Origin: Thermoplasmata archaeon
GTDB lineage: Archaea; Thermoplasmatota; Thermoplasmata; Lutacidiplasmatales; UBA184
Direction of reading: 5' to 3'
NCBI GenBank assembly: GCA_022750195.1
Contig: JAKIWE010000001.1
Location: 680,672-744,671 of the forward strand
DNA: 64,000 nucleotides
The position numbers and the translations under genes are program-made. Below, piece after piece: positions 44,637-54,995 of the stretch (its first letter is position 1; every line of letters begins with the position of its first letter). The notes under the pieces are model-generated. The model had not been told where the DNA came from, searched no databases, and saw only the letters and a list, made by a program, of their open reading frames with translations.

Positions 44637-46087
44637 TGGCCGAGGTGCAGATCAAAGTCCCATCGCCGTTGCGCACGTTCACCAACGGCGAGGCGAAGGT
44701 TGTTGCGGAAGGGGCGACGGTGGGCGGAGTACTCGATGATCTGGTCCGACGTCACACAGGTCTCAAAGCGCAGCTCCTGAACGGCGAGGGCCGCCTTCGA
44801 AGCGGAGTCACCGTGTTCCTCAACGACGAGGACGTGCGGTACCTCGAACGGGAGGCCACGGCGGTCAAGTCCGGGGATGTGGTGGCCCTCGTTCCCGCGA
44901 TCGCCGGAGGTTCTTCGACCGGGTGGTCCCCCCCGCGCGCCGCGGGGGATTCCCTCACACCGGATCAACTCCGCCGGTACAGCCGGCACCTGCTGCTGCC
45001 CGAGGTCGGGGTCGAGGGGCAGCAACGTCTCCGACGGGGGAAGGTCCTTCTCGTCGGCGCGGGCGGGCTGGGGGCGCCGTCGGCTCTGTATCTGGCGGCC
45101 GCGGGCGTCGGCCAGCTCGGCCTCGTCGACTTCGACAAGGTCGAGATCTCGAACCTCCAACGCCAGATCCTGTACGGGACGACCGACGTCGGGCGGCCCA
45201 AGATCGAGGCGGCCACCGCTCGGCTCAACAACCTCAACCCGGACGTGAAGATCGTCCCCCACGAAGGCCGTCTTACGAGCGAACACGCGCTCGACATCCT
45301 TCGTGAGTACGACGTCGTCGTCGACGGCACCGACAATTTTGCGACCCGCTACCTGGTGAACGACGCCTGCGTGCTGCTCGGCAAGCCGAACGTCTACGGT
45401 TCGGTGTACCGGTTCGAGGGCCAGGCGAGCGTCTTCGATGCCCGCAAGGGCCCGTGCTACCGGTGTCTCTACGCCGAGCCGCCGCCGCCCGGGCTCGCCC
45501 CCTCGTGCGCGGAGGGAGGGGTGCTCGGGGTGCTCCCCGGGTTGATCGGAACGATCCAGGCGATCGAGACCGTCAAGATCCTCCTCGGCGCGCCCGAGAC
45601 GCTGGTGGGTAGACTTCTGCTGTTCGACGCGATGTCGATGCGGTTCCACGAGCTCAAGCTTCGGAAGAACCCCGACTGCGTCCTCTGCGGCCCGAACGCA
45701 ACGCAGACCGGTCTCATCGACTACCCCGCGTTCTGCGGAGTCGCCGATGCCGACACGGTGCCCTCGGGGATCCCGGAGGTCACGGTGGAGGAACTCAAAG
45801 CGCGCCTCGACCGCGGCGACGCACCGTTCCTGCTCGACGTCCGCGAACCCGGCGAGTACGCGATCGCCCATCTTCCGAACGCCACGTTGATCCCCCGCGG
45901 GCAACTCGGCCAGCGGGTGACCGAGCTCACCCGCGCCAGCGAGCTCGTGGTGTACTGTCGCTCCGGCAACCGGTCGGCCCAGGCGACGCGCCTGCTCCTC
46001 GACCTTGGATTCAACAATGTTCGCAATCTCCACGGGGGGATCCTCGCCTGGGCCGAGAAGATCGACCCGTCGATCCCGCAGTACTGA
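44636..46087 (+). CDS. Fusion: MoaD/ThiS-like ubiquitin-fold domain + MoeB/UbaA-like E1 + rhodanese
   Basis: MAEVQIKVPSPLRTF...VVALVPAIAGG (UBL with Gly-Gly at aa 91-92); YSRHLLLPEVGVEGQQRL..VLLVGAGGLGAP, CYRCLY, CVLCG; LDVREPGEYAIAHLPNA, VVYCRSGNRSA. ATG overlaps the JAMM stop (TGATG). The N-terminal extension of the listed 44135 ORF is a shadow of the JAMM gene. Confidence 0.9.
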   Translation: MAEVQIKVPSPLRTFTNGEAKVVAEGATVGGVLDDLVRRHTGLKAQLLNGEGRLRSGVTVFLNDEDVRYLEREATAVKSGDVVALVPAIAGGSSTGWSPPRAAGDSLTPDQLRRYSRHLLLPEVGVEGQQRLRRGKVLLVGAGGLGAPSALYLAAAGVGQLGLVDFDKVEISNLQRQILYGTTDVGRPKIEAATARLNNLNPDVKIVPHEGRLTSEHALDILREYDVVVDGTDNFATRYLVNDACVLLGKPNVYGSVYRFEGQASVFDARKGPCYRCLYAEPPPPGLAPSCAEGGVLGVLPGLIGTIQAIETVKILLGAPETLVGRLLLFDAMSMRFHELKLRKNPDCVLCGPNATQTGLIDYPAFCGVADADTVPSGIPEVTVEELKARLDRGDAPFLLDVREPGEYAIAHLPNATLIPRGQLGQRVTELTRASELVVYCRSGNRSAQATRLLLDLGFNNVRNLHGGILAWAEKIDPSIPQY

Positions 46088-46116
46088 GCGGGGAGCGAGC
46101 GCCGGGCGTCAGGCGG

Positions 46117-46809
46117 ATGCCGAGTGCCACCCTTGGGTTCGCTAGGATGCTCCCTTCGCATGCGGCCGTGCCCCTGGCCCTGTTCGTCGCGCTCGCCGTA
46201 CTTGGGAGCTCGCTCGGCGCCGCCGTCGCGGGCGTCCCTGGGTCCGCGCCGTCGGTGAACCCGACTCAACCCTCCCCGCCCGTGGTCGTCGCTACGCTGC
46301 GCTTCGACGGCGTCGACGCGTCCACCGCTGGCGCCGGGGCCTCGGCGATCCCGCTCGATCTCGGCTCGGCGCTTCCCGTCCTGTTCGTCTGGTCGGCGAA
46401 AGGTGGGAAGCTCGGAGAGCCCGGCCTGGTCGCGGTCGCCTCGGAGCGCCTTGACCTCGGCTTTCTCGGTACGGTCGCCGCGACGAGCTCTCACCTCGAG
46501 AACGGGGTCGTCCTCGCCTCGAACGGTTCGGCGACGTACACGGTCTCCTTCGCGAGCTATCGCTGGGTGGTCGAGGGCCTGTACGAAGTCACCGCCGCCC
46601 TGATCGCGCCGAACGGCACGGCGCTGTGGAGCCTCCTCTTCTTCGTCCACGTCGAGGCCCCCTTCCACGCCACGGTAACCAATGTGAGCGGGGTGGCGGT
46701 CGCTGCCTACCTCGTGTCGGTGCTCGTCCTCGGACCCCGACGGCGCCTGACTCCTACCGCCCCGAAATCTCTGGACGGCGGCGCTCTTCCTCCTCCGGGC
46801 GAACCGTAG
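46117..46809 (+). CDS. Exported/membrane-anchored protein of unknown function
   Basis: N-terminal signal-like and C-terminal TM segments. Confidence 0.6.
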   Translation: MPSATLGFARMLPSHAAVPLALFVALAVLGSSLGAAVAGVPGSAPSVNPTQPSPPVVVATLRFDGVDASTAGAGASAIPLDLGSALPVLFVWSAKGGKLGEPGLVAVASERLDLGFLGTVAATSSHLENGVVLASNGSATYTVSFASYRWVVEGLYEVTAALIAPNGTALWSLLFFVHVEAPFHATVTNVSGVAVAAYLVSVLVLGPRRRLTPTAPKSLDGGALPPPGEP

Positions 46810-46823
46810 ACGTTCGGTCGCCC

Positions 46824-47420
46824 CTACTTCGCCCCGACATCGACTTCGAGTTCCTGGTGGTAGGAGCGGGCACGGCGCGAGAGCTCTCGCGCGAAGCCGT
46901 CCACGTCCTTGGGGGAGATGAACACGGGGACTCTCCCTTCGCTCACGAGGAGCCCGCGGGAGACGGTGCTGATCGAGTCGAACGAGCCGACGACCGGACT
47001 CCACAGCCGGCCGCGCCAGCCCCATCCACCAAAGAAGCTCACCCCGCCGAGCTCGCGGAGGTTGCCGTACTCGATCTTCCGGACCTCCTCGAGCCGGACG
47101 CGGCGGGAGCCGAACAGACGGCGGGCCCGAAGGAACTCCGCGTCGAGGAGGTACTCCGTCGTGAGGAATCGAGCGAGGAAGACCATGATGACGGCGATGA
47201 GGAACGTGACGACGAACGGAAAGCCGCCGGTCGGATTGCGCGAGTCGGCGTAGAGCAGCAGGGCCACGAGCAGCATGTAGAACCCGACCGTCGACAGCGG
47301 GATCGCGGCGTGCATGCGGAAGCGGCCCTGGCGATCGAGCCCGTGGGAGTCGCCCGTCGGCTCCGCCGACGTGGCCGCGTCCGAGGCGGGGGTGCGTACT
47401 GGAGTCGGGACCGCGCTCAT
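46824..47420 (-). CDS. Membrane protein with PH-like C-terminal domain
   Basis: Two TM helices then EYLLDAEFLRARRLFGSRRVRLEEVRKIEYGN...VFISPKDVDGFARELSRR. Confidence 0.6.
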   Translation of the reverse strand: MSAVPTPVRTPASDAATSAEPTGDSHGLDRQGRFRMHAAIPLSTVGFYMLLVALLLYADSRNPTGGFPFVVTFLIAVIMVFLARFLTTEYLLDAEFLRARRLFGSRRVRLEEVRKIEYGNLRELGGVSFFGGWGWRGRLWSPVVGSFDSISTVSRGLLVSEGRVPVFISPKDVDGFARELSRRARSYHQELEVDVGAK

Positions 47421-47666
47421 TCGACCCTCGGACTCCGAGCGCCCGGGGGAAAAATCGATCGGAGCGACGTCCCGATTCGCACCTCTCGTTCAGCCCCTCA
47501 CTGTGGATAAGTCATGGCCCCGTTCCACGAGTTCGCTCCTTCGAGAACGGGATGGTGCACCGGGAGCGAGGCCCTGACGACCGACCGCTTCGGGACCCTA
47601 GTGCGACCATAGGAGCTCGTGGGAGGTCCGTCGGGCGGGATGGGGACCCCGACGCCCAGGGTCGGG

Positions 47667-49697
47667 TCAGGGATAGACAATCGCGATCGCCCCGGTCGCC
47701 ACCACGGCCACCCACAGTCGGTTCGAGAGCGGGTCGAAGACCACGCCCGCCGGATTCGATCCTGGATGGACCGTCGCGGCGACCGTGTAGCTCGAAGTGT
47801 TGACCTTGAACAGGTCGTTCGTCCCGTTCGTACCCGAAACGTACACGTCGCTCGTCGTGGGGGCCCAGCCGAGACCGCCGGGATACCCCGAGTTCCACGG
47901 GTAGATGGTCGCTGAGCCGAGCGCGGCGAGCGTCCGGGCGTTGAACGCGTTGACCCAGGCCCCGCCGTAGGCGGGGTCGTAGTTGAGCTGGTAGAGGCGG
48001 AAGTGGAGCGGGTCGACCGTCAACGCGCCGCCGAACCAGGGGCCGGTCCAGTTTCGGACGATCGAGAACGTGGACGCGTTGATCGCTCCGACCTGTTCCG
48101 CTCCGCAGTCGCAGGAGTCGTCCCACCAACTCGCCTCGATGAACGCGGAATGGGTCTGGGGGTCGAACGCGAAGCCGGTGATGACGTTCGGACCGTACGG
48201 TGACTGTCCGGAATAACCTATGAGCGAGCCGTTGAAGAACACGGTGGCGACCGTCGTGTTGGTCGCTACGCGGTAGACCGTGACGTTCTCGTCTTGGTTC
48301 GCCACCCACAGGTTCCCACTGCGCGAGTCGAACGCGAGCGCGAAGACGCCATGGGGGTCGGCGATCTGCGCGACGCGCCCGTATGTCTTGCCGTTGAGCA
48401 CGTCGATGGTCGAGCCGTGCCCTACGAAGAGGTGCCCCGTGAGGGGGTCGAAGCCGATGGGCCCGGGCGTCTCCCGGGGAACGGTGCCGAAGATCGTACC
48501 GTTCACCGCGCCCACCGTGTAGATCGCGTTCCGCAGGCCATCGGAGACGTACATCACCCCATTGGCCGGGTCGAAGGCGACCCCGTTCGCCGACGCCGCA
48601 AGCTGGACGTCTGCCCCGTACCGGTTGTGGGCCGGGGAGTAGGTGTGCACCATGGCTTCCGGGCTCCACCCGGGACCTGCATCGGTGACGAGCAGCGTGT
48701 TGCGGGTCGTATCGAACGCGAGGTACCCAGGGAATCCCCACCCGGCGTGGGTAACGCGAAGCCCGAAGGTGTTCGTGGTGGTGTTGATCCCCTCGACCTC
48801 GTACTGGTCCGAGGCGAAGAGAACCCCGAGAGCGGGGTCGATCGCGAGCGACCTCGGGTTCAGGCCGGACGCGATCGACATGAAACTGATCGAGGTGGCG
48901 ACGGCGTTCGCGCTGGCGTTGATGACGGCGACGCGGTTGGAGTTCGTCACCGCAACGTAGATCCGATTGTTGGCCGAATCGTAGACGACCGCGGTCGGGT
49001 CCTGCCCGACCTTGATGTGGGCGATCAGGGAGCCCGAGGACGCGTTGATGACACTGACATTGCACTTGCTCGTCGCGGCCCCCGGACACCCGACCGGGTC
49101 GGTGACGAACAGCTGGCCATTGCGGGTGTCGACCGCAATACCAAAGGGCCCCGGCCCCGCCGGCAGTGAACCCGCGGAACGGTCGGTAGTGGAGCGTACT
49201 TCCGTCAAGTTCCCAGAGCCGGAGTTCACGACGAGGACAACGCCCAGCGCCGCGTCCACCGCGACGCCCTCGGGCTGACTTCCGACGGGGACCGTGGTGA
49301 CCGCCTGGCCCGTCGACGCGTTGAAGACCGCCAGTCGGTCGAGCGACGGTTCGGTCACGTACAGTCGGTGGCGGGCCCCATCCACGGCGATTCCGCCGGG
49401 CGCAACCCCCAGGTAGATCTGACGGACGGACCCGGAGGATCCCGAGCCAAAGTACTCGATGAGACCAGCGGCGTCGGCCACGTACGTCATGCCGTTGACG
49501 GAATCCCAGGCGATCCCCGTCGGGTGCGGTTGGCCGCTGGCGGCGTTACCGGGAACCACGAGGCCACTTCGAAGGAACAGTGTCGATTGCACGCCGAAGG
49601 GATGGGAGTGTGCGCCCGCCCCTCCGCTCGAAGGCAACATCAACAGACCCACAATCGCAAGACTGACGCAGGGAGCCACCCAACGGTATCGCATCAT
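47667..49697 (-). CDS. Secreted YVTN/NHL-type beta-propeller protein
   Basis: Signal peptide; repeated G(I/V)AVD..N..(L/I)YV(A/T) units. Confidence 0.85.
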   Translation of the reverse strand: MMRYRWVAPCVSLAIVGLLMLPSSGGAGAHSHPFGVQSTLFLRSGLVVPGNAASGQPHPTGIAWDSVNGMTYVADAAGLIEYFGSGSSGSVRQIYLGVAPGGIAVDGARHRLYVTEPSLDRLAVFNASTGQAVTTVPVGSQPEGVAVDAALGVVLVVNSGSGNLTEVRSTTDRSAGSLPAGPGPFGIAVDTRNGQLFVTDPVGCPGAATSKCNVSVINASSGSLIAHIKVGQDPTAVVYDSANNRIYVAVTNSNRVAVINASANAVATSISFMSIASGLNPRSLAIDPALGVLFASDQYEVEGINTTTNTFGLRVTHAGWGFPGYLAFDTTRNTLLVTDAGPGWSPEAMVHTYSPAHNRYGADVQLAASANGVAFDPANGVMYVSDGLRNAIYTVGAVNGTIFGTVPRETPGPIGFDPLTGHLFVGHGSTIDVLNGKTYGRVAQIADPHGVFALAFDSRSGNLWVANQDENVTVYRVATNTTVATVFFNGSLIGYSGQSPYGPNVITGFAFDPQTHSAFIEASWWDDSCDCGAEQVGAINASTFSIVRNWTGPWFGGALTVDPLHFRLYQLNYDPAYGGAWVNAFNARTLAALGSATIYPWNSGYPGGLGWAPTTSDVYVSGTNGTNDLFKVNTSSYTVAATVHPGSNPAGVVFDPLSNRLWVAVVATGAIAIVYP

Positions 49698-49938
49698 TCG
49701 AGCTCCATTCCACCCGCGGCGTTAGGGGAGGGCCCGGACGGGGTTTTCAACCGCCGGGATACGGCCTGTCGGCCTTGTTGCGGGCTTCCCGGGTTTAGCG
49801 GTCGTGAACGCGCCTCAGCGCGTCGGCGTACGGGCCTGTCAGCGAGGCAACGTGCCCGGCCCAGGGAGGGTTCCGCTCACCACCCGCCCCGAGCACGATG
49901 GCGACCGGCCCCTGCGGAAATCGTCCGGGTCCCACTCG

Positions 49939-51726
49939 TCAGCTGGCGGCTTCGTAGTAGTACTCCCCCTCCGCTCGCTGCTCCCGGTCGAGCACCGAAC
50001 CTTCCCGGTTGATCCGAGGGCGCAACGTCTCCGCGTCCCGGCGGAACGTCACGCCGACCTCCTTGAGCAGACGGTTCATCCCCTCGCGCATCGCGAACGG
50101 CCCGTCGCCCCGACCTGCGGTCGGGACGCCCGAGCTCTCTCCGTCCGGGAGGAAGACCATGAGGCTGTCGCTGGCGAGGTCGAGAAAGTAGACGTCGTGG
50201 TCGACGACGAGGGCGCAGGCGGCCTGGCGCTCGACCTGCCGTCGGATCAGTCGCGCCATCGCCATCCGCTCGTCCGCGTCGAGGTAGGCGGAGGGCTCGT
50301 CCAACAGGTAGAGCGTCGCGGGCCGCGCGAGGGCGAGCGCGACCGCCGCTCGTTGGAGCTCGCCTCCCGAGAGGTCCGGCATCGCGACGTCGAGAAGGGA
50401 ATCGAGGTGGAGACCGGGCACGAGCTCCCGGTCGAAGAGGCCGCCGTCGAACGCCGGGTCCGCGCGAAGGGCCTCCGCCCGCTCCCGGAGGCTCTGGCGA
50501 TTGGTCGCCTTGAGATACTGCGGCTTGTAGCTGACGCTCACGCCCGCCGGGGGAGTCCCCTCCGTGGGCGGCTCCGCCCCCGCGAGCATCCTCACGAAGG
50601 TCGTCTTCCCCGTCGCGTTCGGTCCGACCACGCCGACCGTCTCGCCCCGCGTGAGCTCCCCGGCGCTCACCGAGAGCCGGAAGCTCGGGAACTCCTTGAC
50701 CAACGCCGGGAACCGGACCAGCACGTTGCGCTGGACGGCGAGCTTGGGGGGGTGGGCGACGAACCGCACCGGCTCGGTCCGAAAGCGGACGTTCTCGTCC
50801 CGCAGGTAGCCGGTCAGGTAGGTGTTGATCGCCGACCGCATCGGCAGGGGATGCGTGATCACCCCGAACGCGGCCTCCTCGCCGTACACAAGGTGAGCCT
50901 GGTCGGCGAGATAGTCGAGCAGCGCGAGGTCGTGCTCCACGACGAAGACGCTCTTCGTCGTGCCCAACCGGCGCAGGAGCCGGGCGACCTGGAGACGGTG
51001 GATGATGTCGAGATAGCTCGACGGCTCGTCGAACAGGTAAAGGTCCGCGTCGGTCGCGATCGTCCGCGCGATCGCCGCGAGCTGGAGCTGGCCGCCGGAG
51101 AGCTCTTTCACGGGCCGCGAGGCTTCGGCGGCGAGGCCGACGTCGTCGAGCGCCGGCTCCGACCCCGGACCGCCCGCAGCTACGAACTCCCCGAGGCTCT
51201 GGGCCTCCTCCGCGAGCTTGTCGACGTACTGCGGCTTGATCGCCGTCCGGAGGGCACCCGAACGTATCTTCTCGAAGTGCGCGAACAGCGCGGTACCGCG
51301 GAATCGGTCGCGCACTGCTTCCCAGCTAGGGGGCTTGCTGTACTCTCCCAGGTTGGGGACCTCGGTCCCGCCAAGGATCCGAAGCGCCGTCGATTTGCCG
51401 GTCCCGTTCGGTCCGAGCAGGCCGGTCACCCCCTGGGTCGGCGGGGTCGGCAGTCGATACAGTCGGAACCCGTTGTACCCGTAGCGGTGAACGATCTCCG
51501 CCTCGTCGGCCTGCGGGGTGTTCAGGATCTTGATCGCGTCGAACGGGCACTTGTGTACACATATGCCGCAGCCGATGCAGAGCGTTTCGGAGATGATCGG
51601 CTTGCCGGTCGGGCCCTCGATGATGCACTCCTGCCCCATCCGGACGGGGGGGCAGTAGGCCTGGCACTCCCATTGGCACTCCTTCGGGTGGCACCGGTCG
51701 TTGAGGAGGATCGCGATGCGCGCCAT
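49939..51726 (-). CDS. rli1: Ribosome-recycling ATPase ABCE1/Rli1
   Basis: N-terminal Fe-S region CIGCGICVHKCPFDAI; two ABC domains (GPNGTGKST, GPNATGKTT); LSGGQLQ, LSGGELQ. Confidence 0.97.
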   Translation of the reverse strand: MARIAILLNDRCHPKECQWECQAYCPPVRMGQECIIEGPTGKPIISETLCIGCGICVHKCPFDAIKILNTPQADEAEIVHRYGYNGFRLYRLPTPPTQGVTGLLGPNGTGKSTALRILGGTEVPNLGEYSKPPSWEAVRDRFRGTALFAHFEKIRSGALRTAIKPQYVDKLAEEAQSLGEFVAAGGPGSEPALDDVGLAAEASRPVKELSGGQLQLAAIARTIATDADLYLFDEPSSYLDIIHRLQVARLLRRLGTTKSVFVVEHDLALLDYLADQAHLVYGEEAAFGVITHPLPMRSAINTYLTGYLRDENVRFRTEPVRFVAHPPKLAVQRNVLVRFPALVKEFPSFRLSVSAGELTRGETVGVVGPNATGKTTFVRMLAGAEPPTEGTPPAGVSVSYKPQYLKATNRQSLRERAEALRADPAFDGGLFDRELVPGLHLDSLLDVAMPDLSGGELQRAAVALALARPATLYLLDEPSAYLDADERMAMARLIRRQVERQAACALVVDHDVYFLDLASDSLMVFLPDGESSGVPTAGRGDGPFAMREGMNRLLKEVGVTFRRDAETLRPRINREGSVLDREQRAEGEYYYEAAS

Positions 51727-51729
51727 GCG

Positions 51730-52431
51730 TTACGCCGCCTCCCCCGGGAGGATGCGTCCGTCCGCCATGCGCACGCGATGGCCGGCCTGCGCCGCGATCG
51801 CCGGATTATGCGTGACGAGCACGAGGGAGGCGCCGGTCGCGCGGTGAAGCTCGGTAAGGAGCGCCAGCACCTGGGCGGCGTTCACGCTGTCGAGCTCGCC
51901 GGTCGGCTCGTCCGCGAGGAGAAGCCGGGGTCGGTTGGCGAGCGCGCGCGCGATCGCCACGCGCTGCTCCTCCCCGCCGGAGAGCTGGTGGGGGTAGGCG
52001 CGGCGACGCGGAGCGAGGCCCACCTGCCCGAGCAGCTCGCTCGCGCGCTCCGCGCGTTCCCGCCGCGCGATGCCGCGGGCGCGGAGCGGTAGCTCGACGT
52101 TCTCCTGCGCGGTCATCGTCGGGATCAGATGGAATCGCTGAAAGACGAACCCGATCTCGGTCAGCCGCCGTCGGGCCCGCTCTCGTTCCTTGAGGCCGTC
52201 GACCCGCTCGCCGTCCCACTCGATCGTCCCGGAGCTGGGCGTGTCCAGGAGACCCAAGAGATTGAGCATCGTGGTCTTCCCGCAGCCGGACGGCCCCTCG
52301 ATCGCGACGAAGCTCCCCGGCTCGATGGTGAGGCTCGCGTCGGTGAGCGCTCGCACCGGCTCGGCCTCCTTCCCGCCGTAGAGCTTGGAGACCCCCTTAA
52401 GGGCGACCCGAGGGACGCGCGGGTCGTTCAC
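51730..52431 (-). CDS. ABC transporter ATP-binding protein (LolD/MacB-like)
   Basis: [45 protein letters not shown] start overlaps the permease stop. Confidence 0.92.
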   Translation of the reverse strand: MNDPRVPRVALKGVSKLYGGKEAEPVRALTDASLTIEPGSFVAIEGPSGCGKTTMLNLLGLLDTPSSGTIEWDGERVDGLKERERARRRLTEIGFVFQRFHLIPTMTAQENVELPLRARGIARRERAERASELLGQVGLAPRRRAYPHQLSGGEEQRVAIARALANRPRLLLADEPTGELDSVNAAQVLALLTELHRATGASLVLVTHNPAIAAQAGHRVRMADGRILPGEAA

Positions 52432-53669
52432 CGAAGCACCTCCGGGATCGACAGCCGCAAGGCGAGGCGGGTCGGCAGGAGCGACGAGAGCGCCGCCAGC
52501 CCGAGGATCGAAAGCCCGAGGAGCGCGAGCGTCGCCGGGTCGAACACCGCGTCGGAGGCAACCGTCGCCACGCTGCCCGCGGCGAACCGGGCCAGGATCG
52601 CAACGAGCACCACGCCGAGCGCCACGCCGCAGATCACTCCGGACAAGGCGAGCACCAGCCCTTCTCGGGCCATCGACCCGGCGATGAGCCGCGCAGGCAC
52701 TCCGATCGCCCGTTGCACCCCGATGACCGGTCGCTCGGTCTCCACCTTTCGCACGAGCACGAGCGTCAGGAAAACGAGACCGACCACGAGGCCGACCGAC
52801 GATAGCGCGAGGTAGAACCCATTGAGGACGCCCTGCGCAGCCCGGATGGAATTCGCCTCTTCGAGCTGGGAGGAGACCCCGTAGTACGGTACGAGAGCTC
52901 CGATCGAACTTGCGACCGCGCGAATCGTTGCCGGGTCGCTGGCCACCGCAGGGAGAAGTCCGACCTGCACCGTGTCCGCCTCGTCCAAGAGGAGAGACCC
53001 GTTCGTGCCTCCCCGCGCGCTGCCGATCATCACCTGGAGGTTGGAGAGCGGAAGGACCACGGCGAACGCCGCGGTCGGGCCGAGCAGGGTCGGCGGGACA
53101 CCGAAGATGCCGGTGATGTTGTAGGCGACTGCCGCGCTCGCGTTCGGGGTGCTGGCGAGCGCGAGCTGCATGCCGGCGCGGAGTCCGTGGGCGTTGGCGA
53201 GCGGGCTCGAGATCAGGAGCTCGTTCGAAGCCGTCCCAGCGTAGCTCCCGTTCGCGAAATGGACGACGTCGGCGGGATCCCCTAGGGCCAGGTTCGGGGG
53301 GAACAGCGCCCGCTCGGTCGACCCTTCCGTGGCCGCGAACGCCGACGGGATCACCCCCTCCGCCAGCACCGGTACGAAGCTCCCGCCGGCCGTGACCGCA
53401 TCGACCGCCTCGCTGAGGATCGGCGACGCGGCTCCGACGTTCGGGAGCCGGTCGATCGCCCGCGTGAGGCGGTGGGCGTCCGCGATCCCGTGCAGCCCGG
53501 CGGCGGAGACCGAGACCTGGTACCCTGAGGAAGCCAGGGCCGCAAGCTCGTGCTGGGCCACGCCGCCCCCGACCGAGAGCAGGAGCACCGGGAGCGCGAC
53601 GGCCGTCGCCAGGGCCGCGACGGCGAGGACCCGCTGGAACTGACGGTGACGGAGGGGCCGACGCCTCAC
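52428..53669 (-). CDS. FtsX/MacB-like ABC transporter permease
   Basis: TM plus large extracytoplasmic domain, C-terminal FtsX-like TM region; GTGA overlaps on both sides. Confidence 0.85.
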   Translation of the reverse strand: MRRRPLRHRQFQRVLAVAALATAVALPVLLLSVGGGVAQHELAALASSGYQVSVSAAGLHGIADAHRLTRAIDRLPNVGAASPILSEAVDAVTAGGSFVPVLAEGVIPSAFAATEGSTERALFPPNLALGDPADVVHFANGSYAGTASNELLISSPLANAHGLRAGMQLALASTPNASAAVAYNITGIFGVPPTLLGPTAAFAVVLPLSNLQVMIGSARGGTNGSLLLDEADTVQVGLLPAVASDPATIRAVASSIGALVPYYGVSSQLEEANSIRAAQGVLNGFYLALSSVGLVVGLVFLTLVLVRKVETERPVIGVQRAIGVPARLIAGSMAREGLVLALSGVICGVALGVVLVAILARFAAGSVATVASDAVFDPATLALLGLSILGLAALSSLLPTRLALRLSIPEVLR

Positions 53670-54973
53670 GGGGCTCGCAGCTCCCCCGCGATCGGCAGGC
53701 GCATCGCGTAGAACGCCGGACCGATGCTTGCGACGAGGCCAATCGCGGTCACCTCGGCGAGGCCGCTGCCGATCACGAACGGATCGACCGCGACGAAGGT
53801 GAACCCGGCCGGTAGCCCGTTCACGAGATGGACCAGGAAGGAGTTGACCAGGAACGCGCCCGCCAGGCCCGTGGGAAGCCCCACGCAAAGGCCGAGGACC
53901 CCGAGGACCAGCGCCTCCTGCACGACCAGCCACCCGACCGCCCGTCGCGGAAAGCCGAGGGCCCGGCGCACCGCGATCTCACGGCTCCGCTCGTCGACCG
54001 AGATGCCGAGGACCGTGGTCGTGAACAACGTGGCCACGACGACCCCGACGAGCCCGATCAGCGTCCCAAAGGTCCGGTAGAGCGAGACCGCCTGTTCGAC
54101 CGCCCCGAGGATATTGCCGAGGCTGAAGACGGTCAGGGTGGGGAAGGCGGTGGCGAGCCGCGCTTGGTCGTGGTCGGCCTGCGTCGGGTCGTTCAGATGG
54201 ATCAGGATGAGCGACGCCTCGTCGCCCCGAGTCGAGCCCGGGCCGAGCAGCCCTTGGAGCTCCGAGAGATAGAAGAAACCGAGGGAGCTCGACGGAAACA
54301 GCCAGTACGGGCCCGAGAGCCCGACGACCCGGAACGAAGAGGCGTTGGCGTACCATCCGGCGACCTCGGCCGGCCCGGCCGCGGACTGAGGGCTGGCCCA
54401 GACACTCGCGCCGACGCTCACGTTGAGCAGTCCAGCAAGACCCTGGTCGAGCACGATCTCGTGCGTCGACGGCCCGGCGTAGCTTCCGTTGGCGTAGTGC
54501 GGGTCTCCCGGCGAACTGAATCCCGGCCCGGCATACACCGCGGGAACCTCGAGTCCGGCGTTGCGACCCGGGATCCAGCCGATCGACGCGGCTCCGGCGA
54601 GCCCCCAGCCGGGAGGGATCGACCCTCCCCGCGGCGAGGCGTTCGCGGCGGCGCGCAGTGATGCGTTGCCAAACACGAGAGGGGCGACGAGCCACGGGCT
54701 CGCCGTCGCAACGTTCGGATCGCTGCGGGGAAGCGAGGCGGCGAGCGTGTGGGCGGACTCGACCGGAGGGAACGACCCGCTCGTGATGGAGGTGTTGGCG
54801 CTCGCCGCCAACAGGTCGACGCCGCTCGCGGTCGCGAGTCGGGCCGAGCTCTGCTGGATGCCGGTCGACAGGCTCAGCAGGAGGACCACGAGGGCGGTCG
54901 CCAGCCCGATCCCGAGCGCGGTCGCCGCGGTGCGCCCGGGCCGCCGTCGGAGCCCGGTGAAGGCGTCGTGCAC
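53666..54973 (-). CDS. FtsX/MacB-like ABC transporter permease
   Basis: MHDAFTGLRRRPGRTAATALGIGLATALVVLLLSLSTGI; RSREIAVRRALGFPRRAV. Confidence 0.88.
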   Translation of the reverse strand: MHDAFTGLRRRPGRTAATALGIGLATALVVLLLSLSTGIQQSSARLATASGVDLLAASANTSITSGSFPPVESAHTLAASLPRSDPNVATASPWLVAPLVFGNASLRAAANASPRGGSIPPGWGLAGAASIGWIPGRNAGLEVPAVYAGPGFSSPGDPHYANGSYAGPSTHEIVLDQGLAGLLNVSVGASVWASPQSAAGPAEVAGWYANASSFRVVGLSGPYWLFPSSSLGFFYLSELQGLLGPGSTRGDEASLILIHLNDPTQADHDQARLATAFPTLTVFSLGNILGAVEQAVSLYRTFGTLIGLVGVVVATLFTTTVLGISVDERSREIAVRRALGFPRRAVGWLVVQEALVLGVLGLCVGLPTGLAGAFLVNSFLVHLVNGLPAGFTFVAVDPFVIGSGLAEVTAIGLVASIGPAFYAMRLPIAGELRAP

Positions 54974-54995
54974 CCTTCCCGCCCCCGGCCGGCGT

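Noticed and set aside
44498-46033. 511-aa minus-strand ORF
   Set aside because: Antisense to the UBL-E1-rhodanese gene; shadow.
49804-52092. 762-aa plus-strand ORF
   Set aside because: Fully antisense to rli1 and the ABC ATPase; Arg/Val/Asp/His-rich low-information translation typical of a high-GC shadow ORF.
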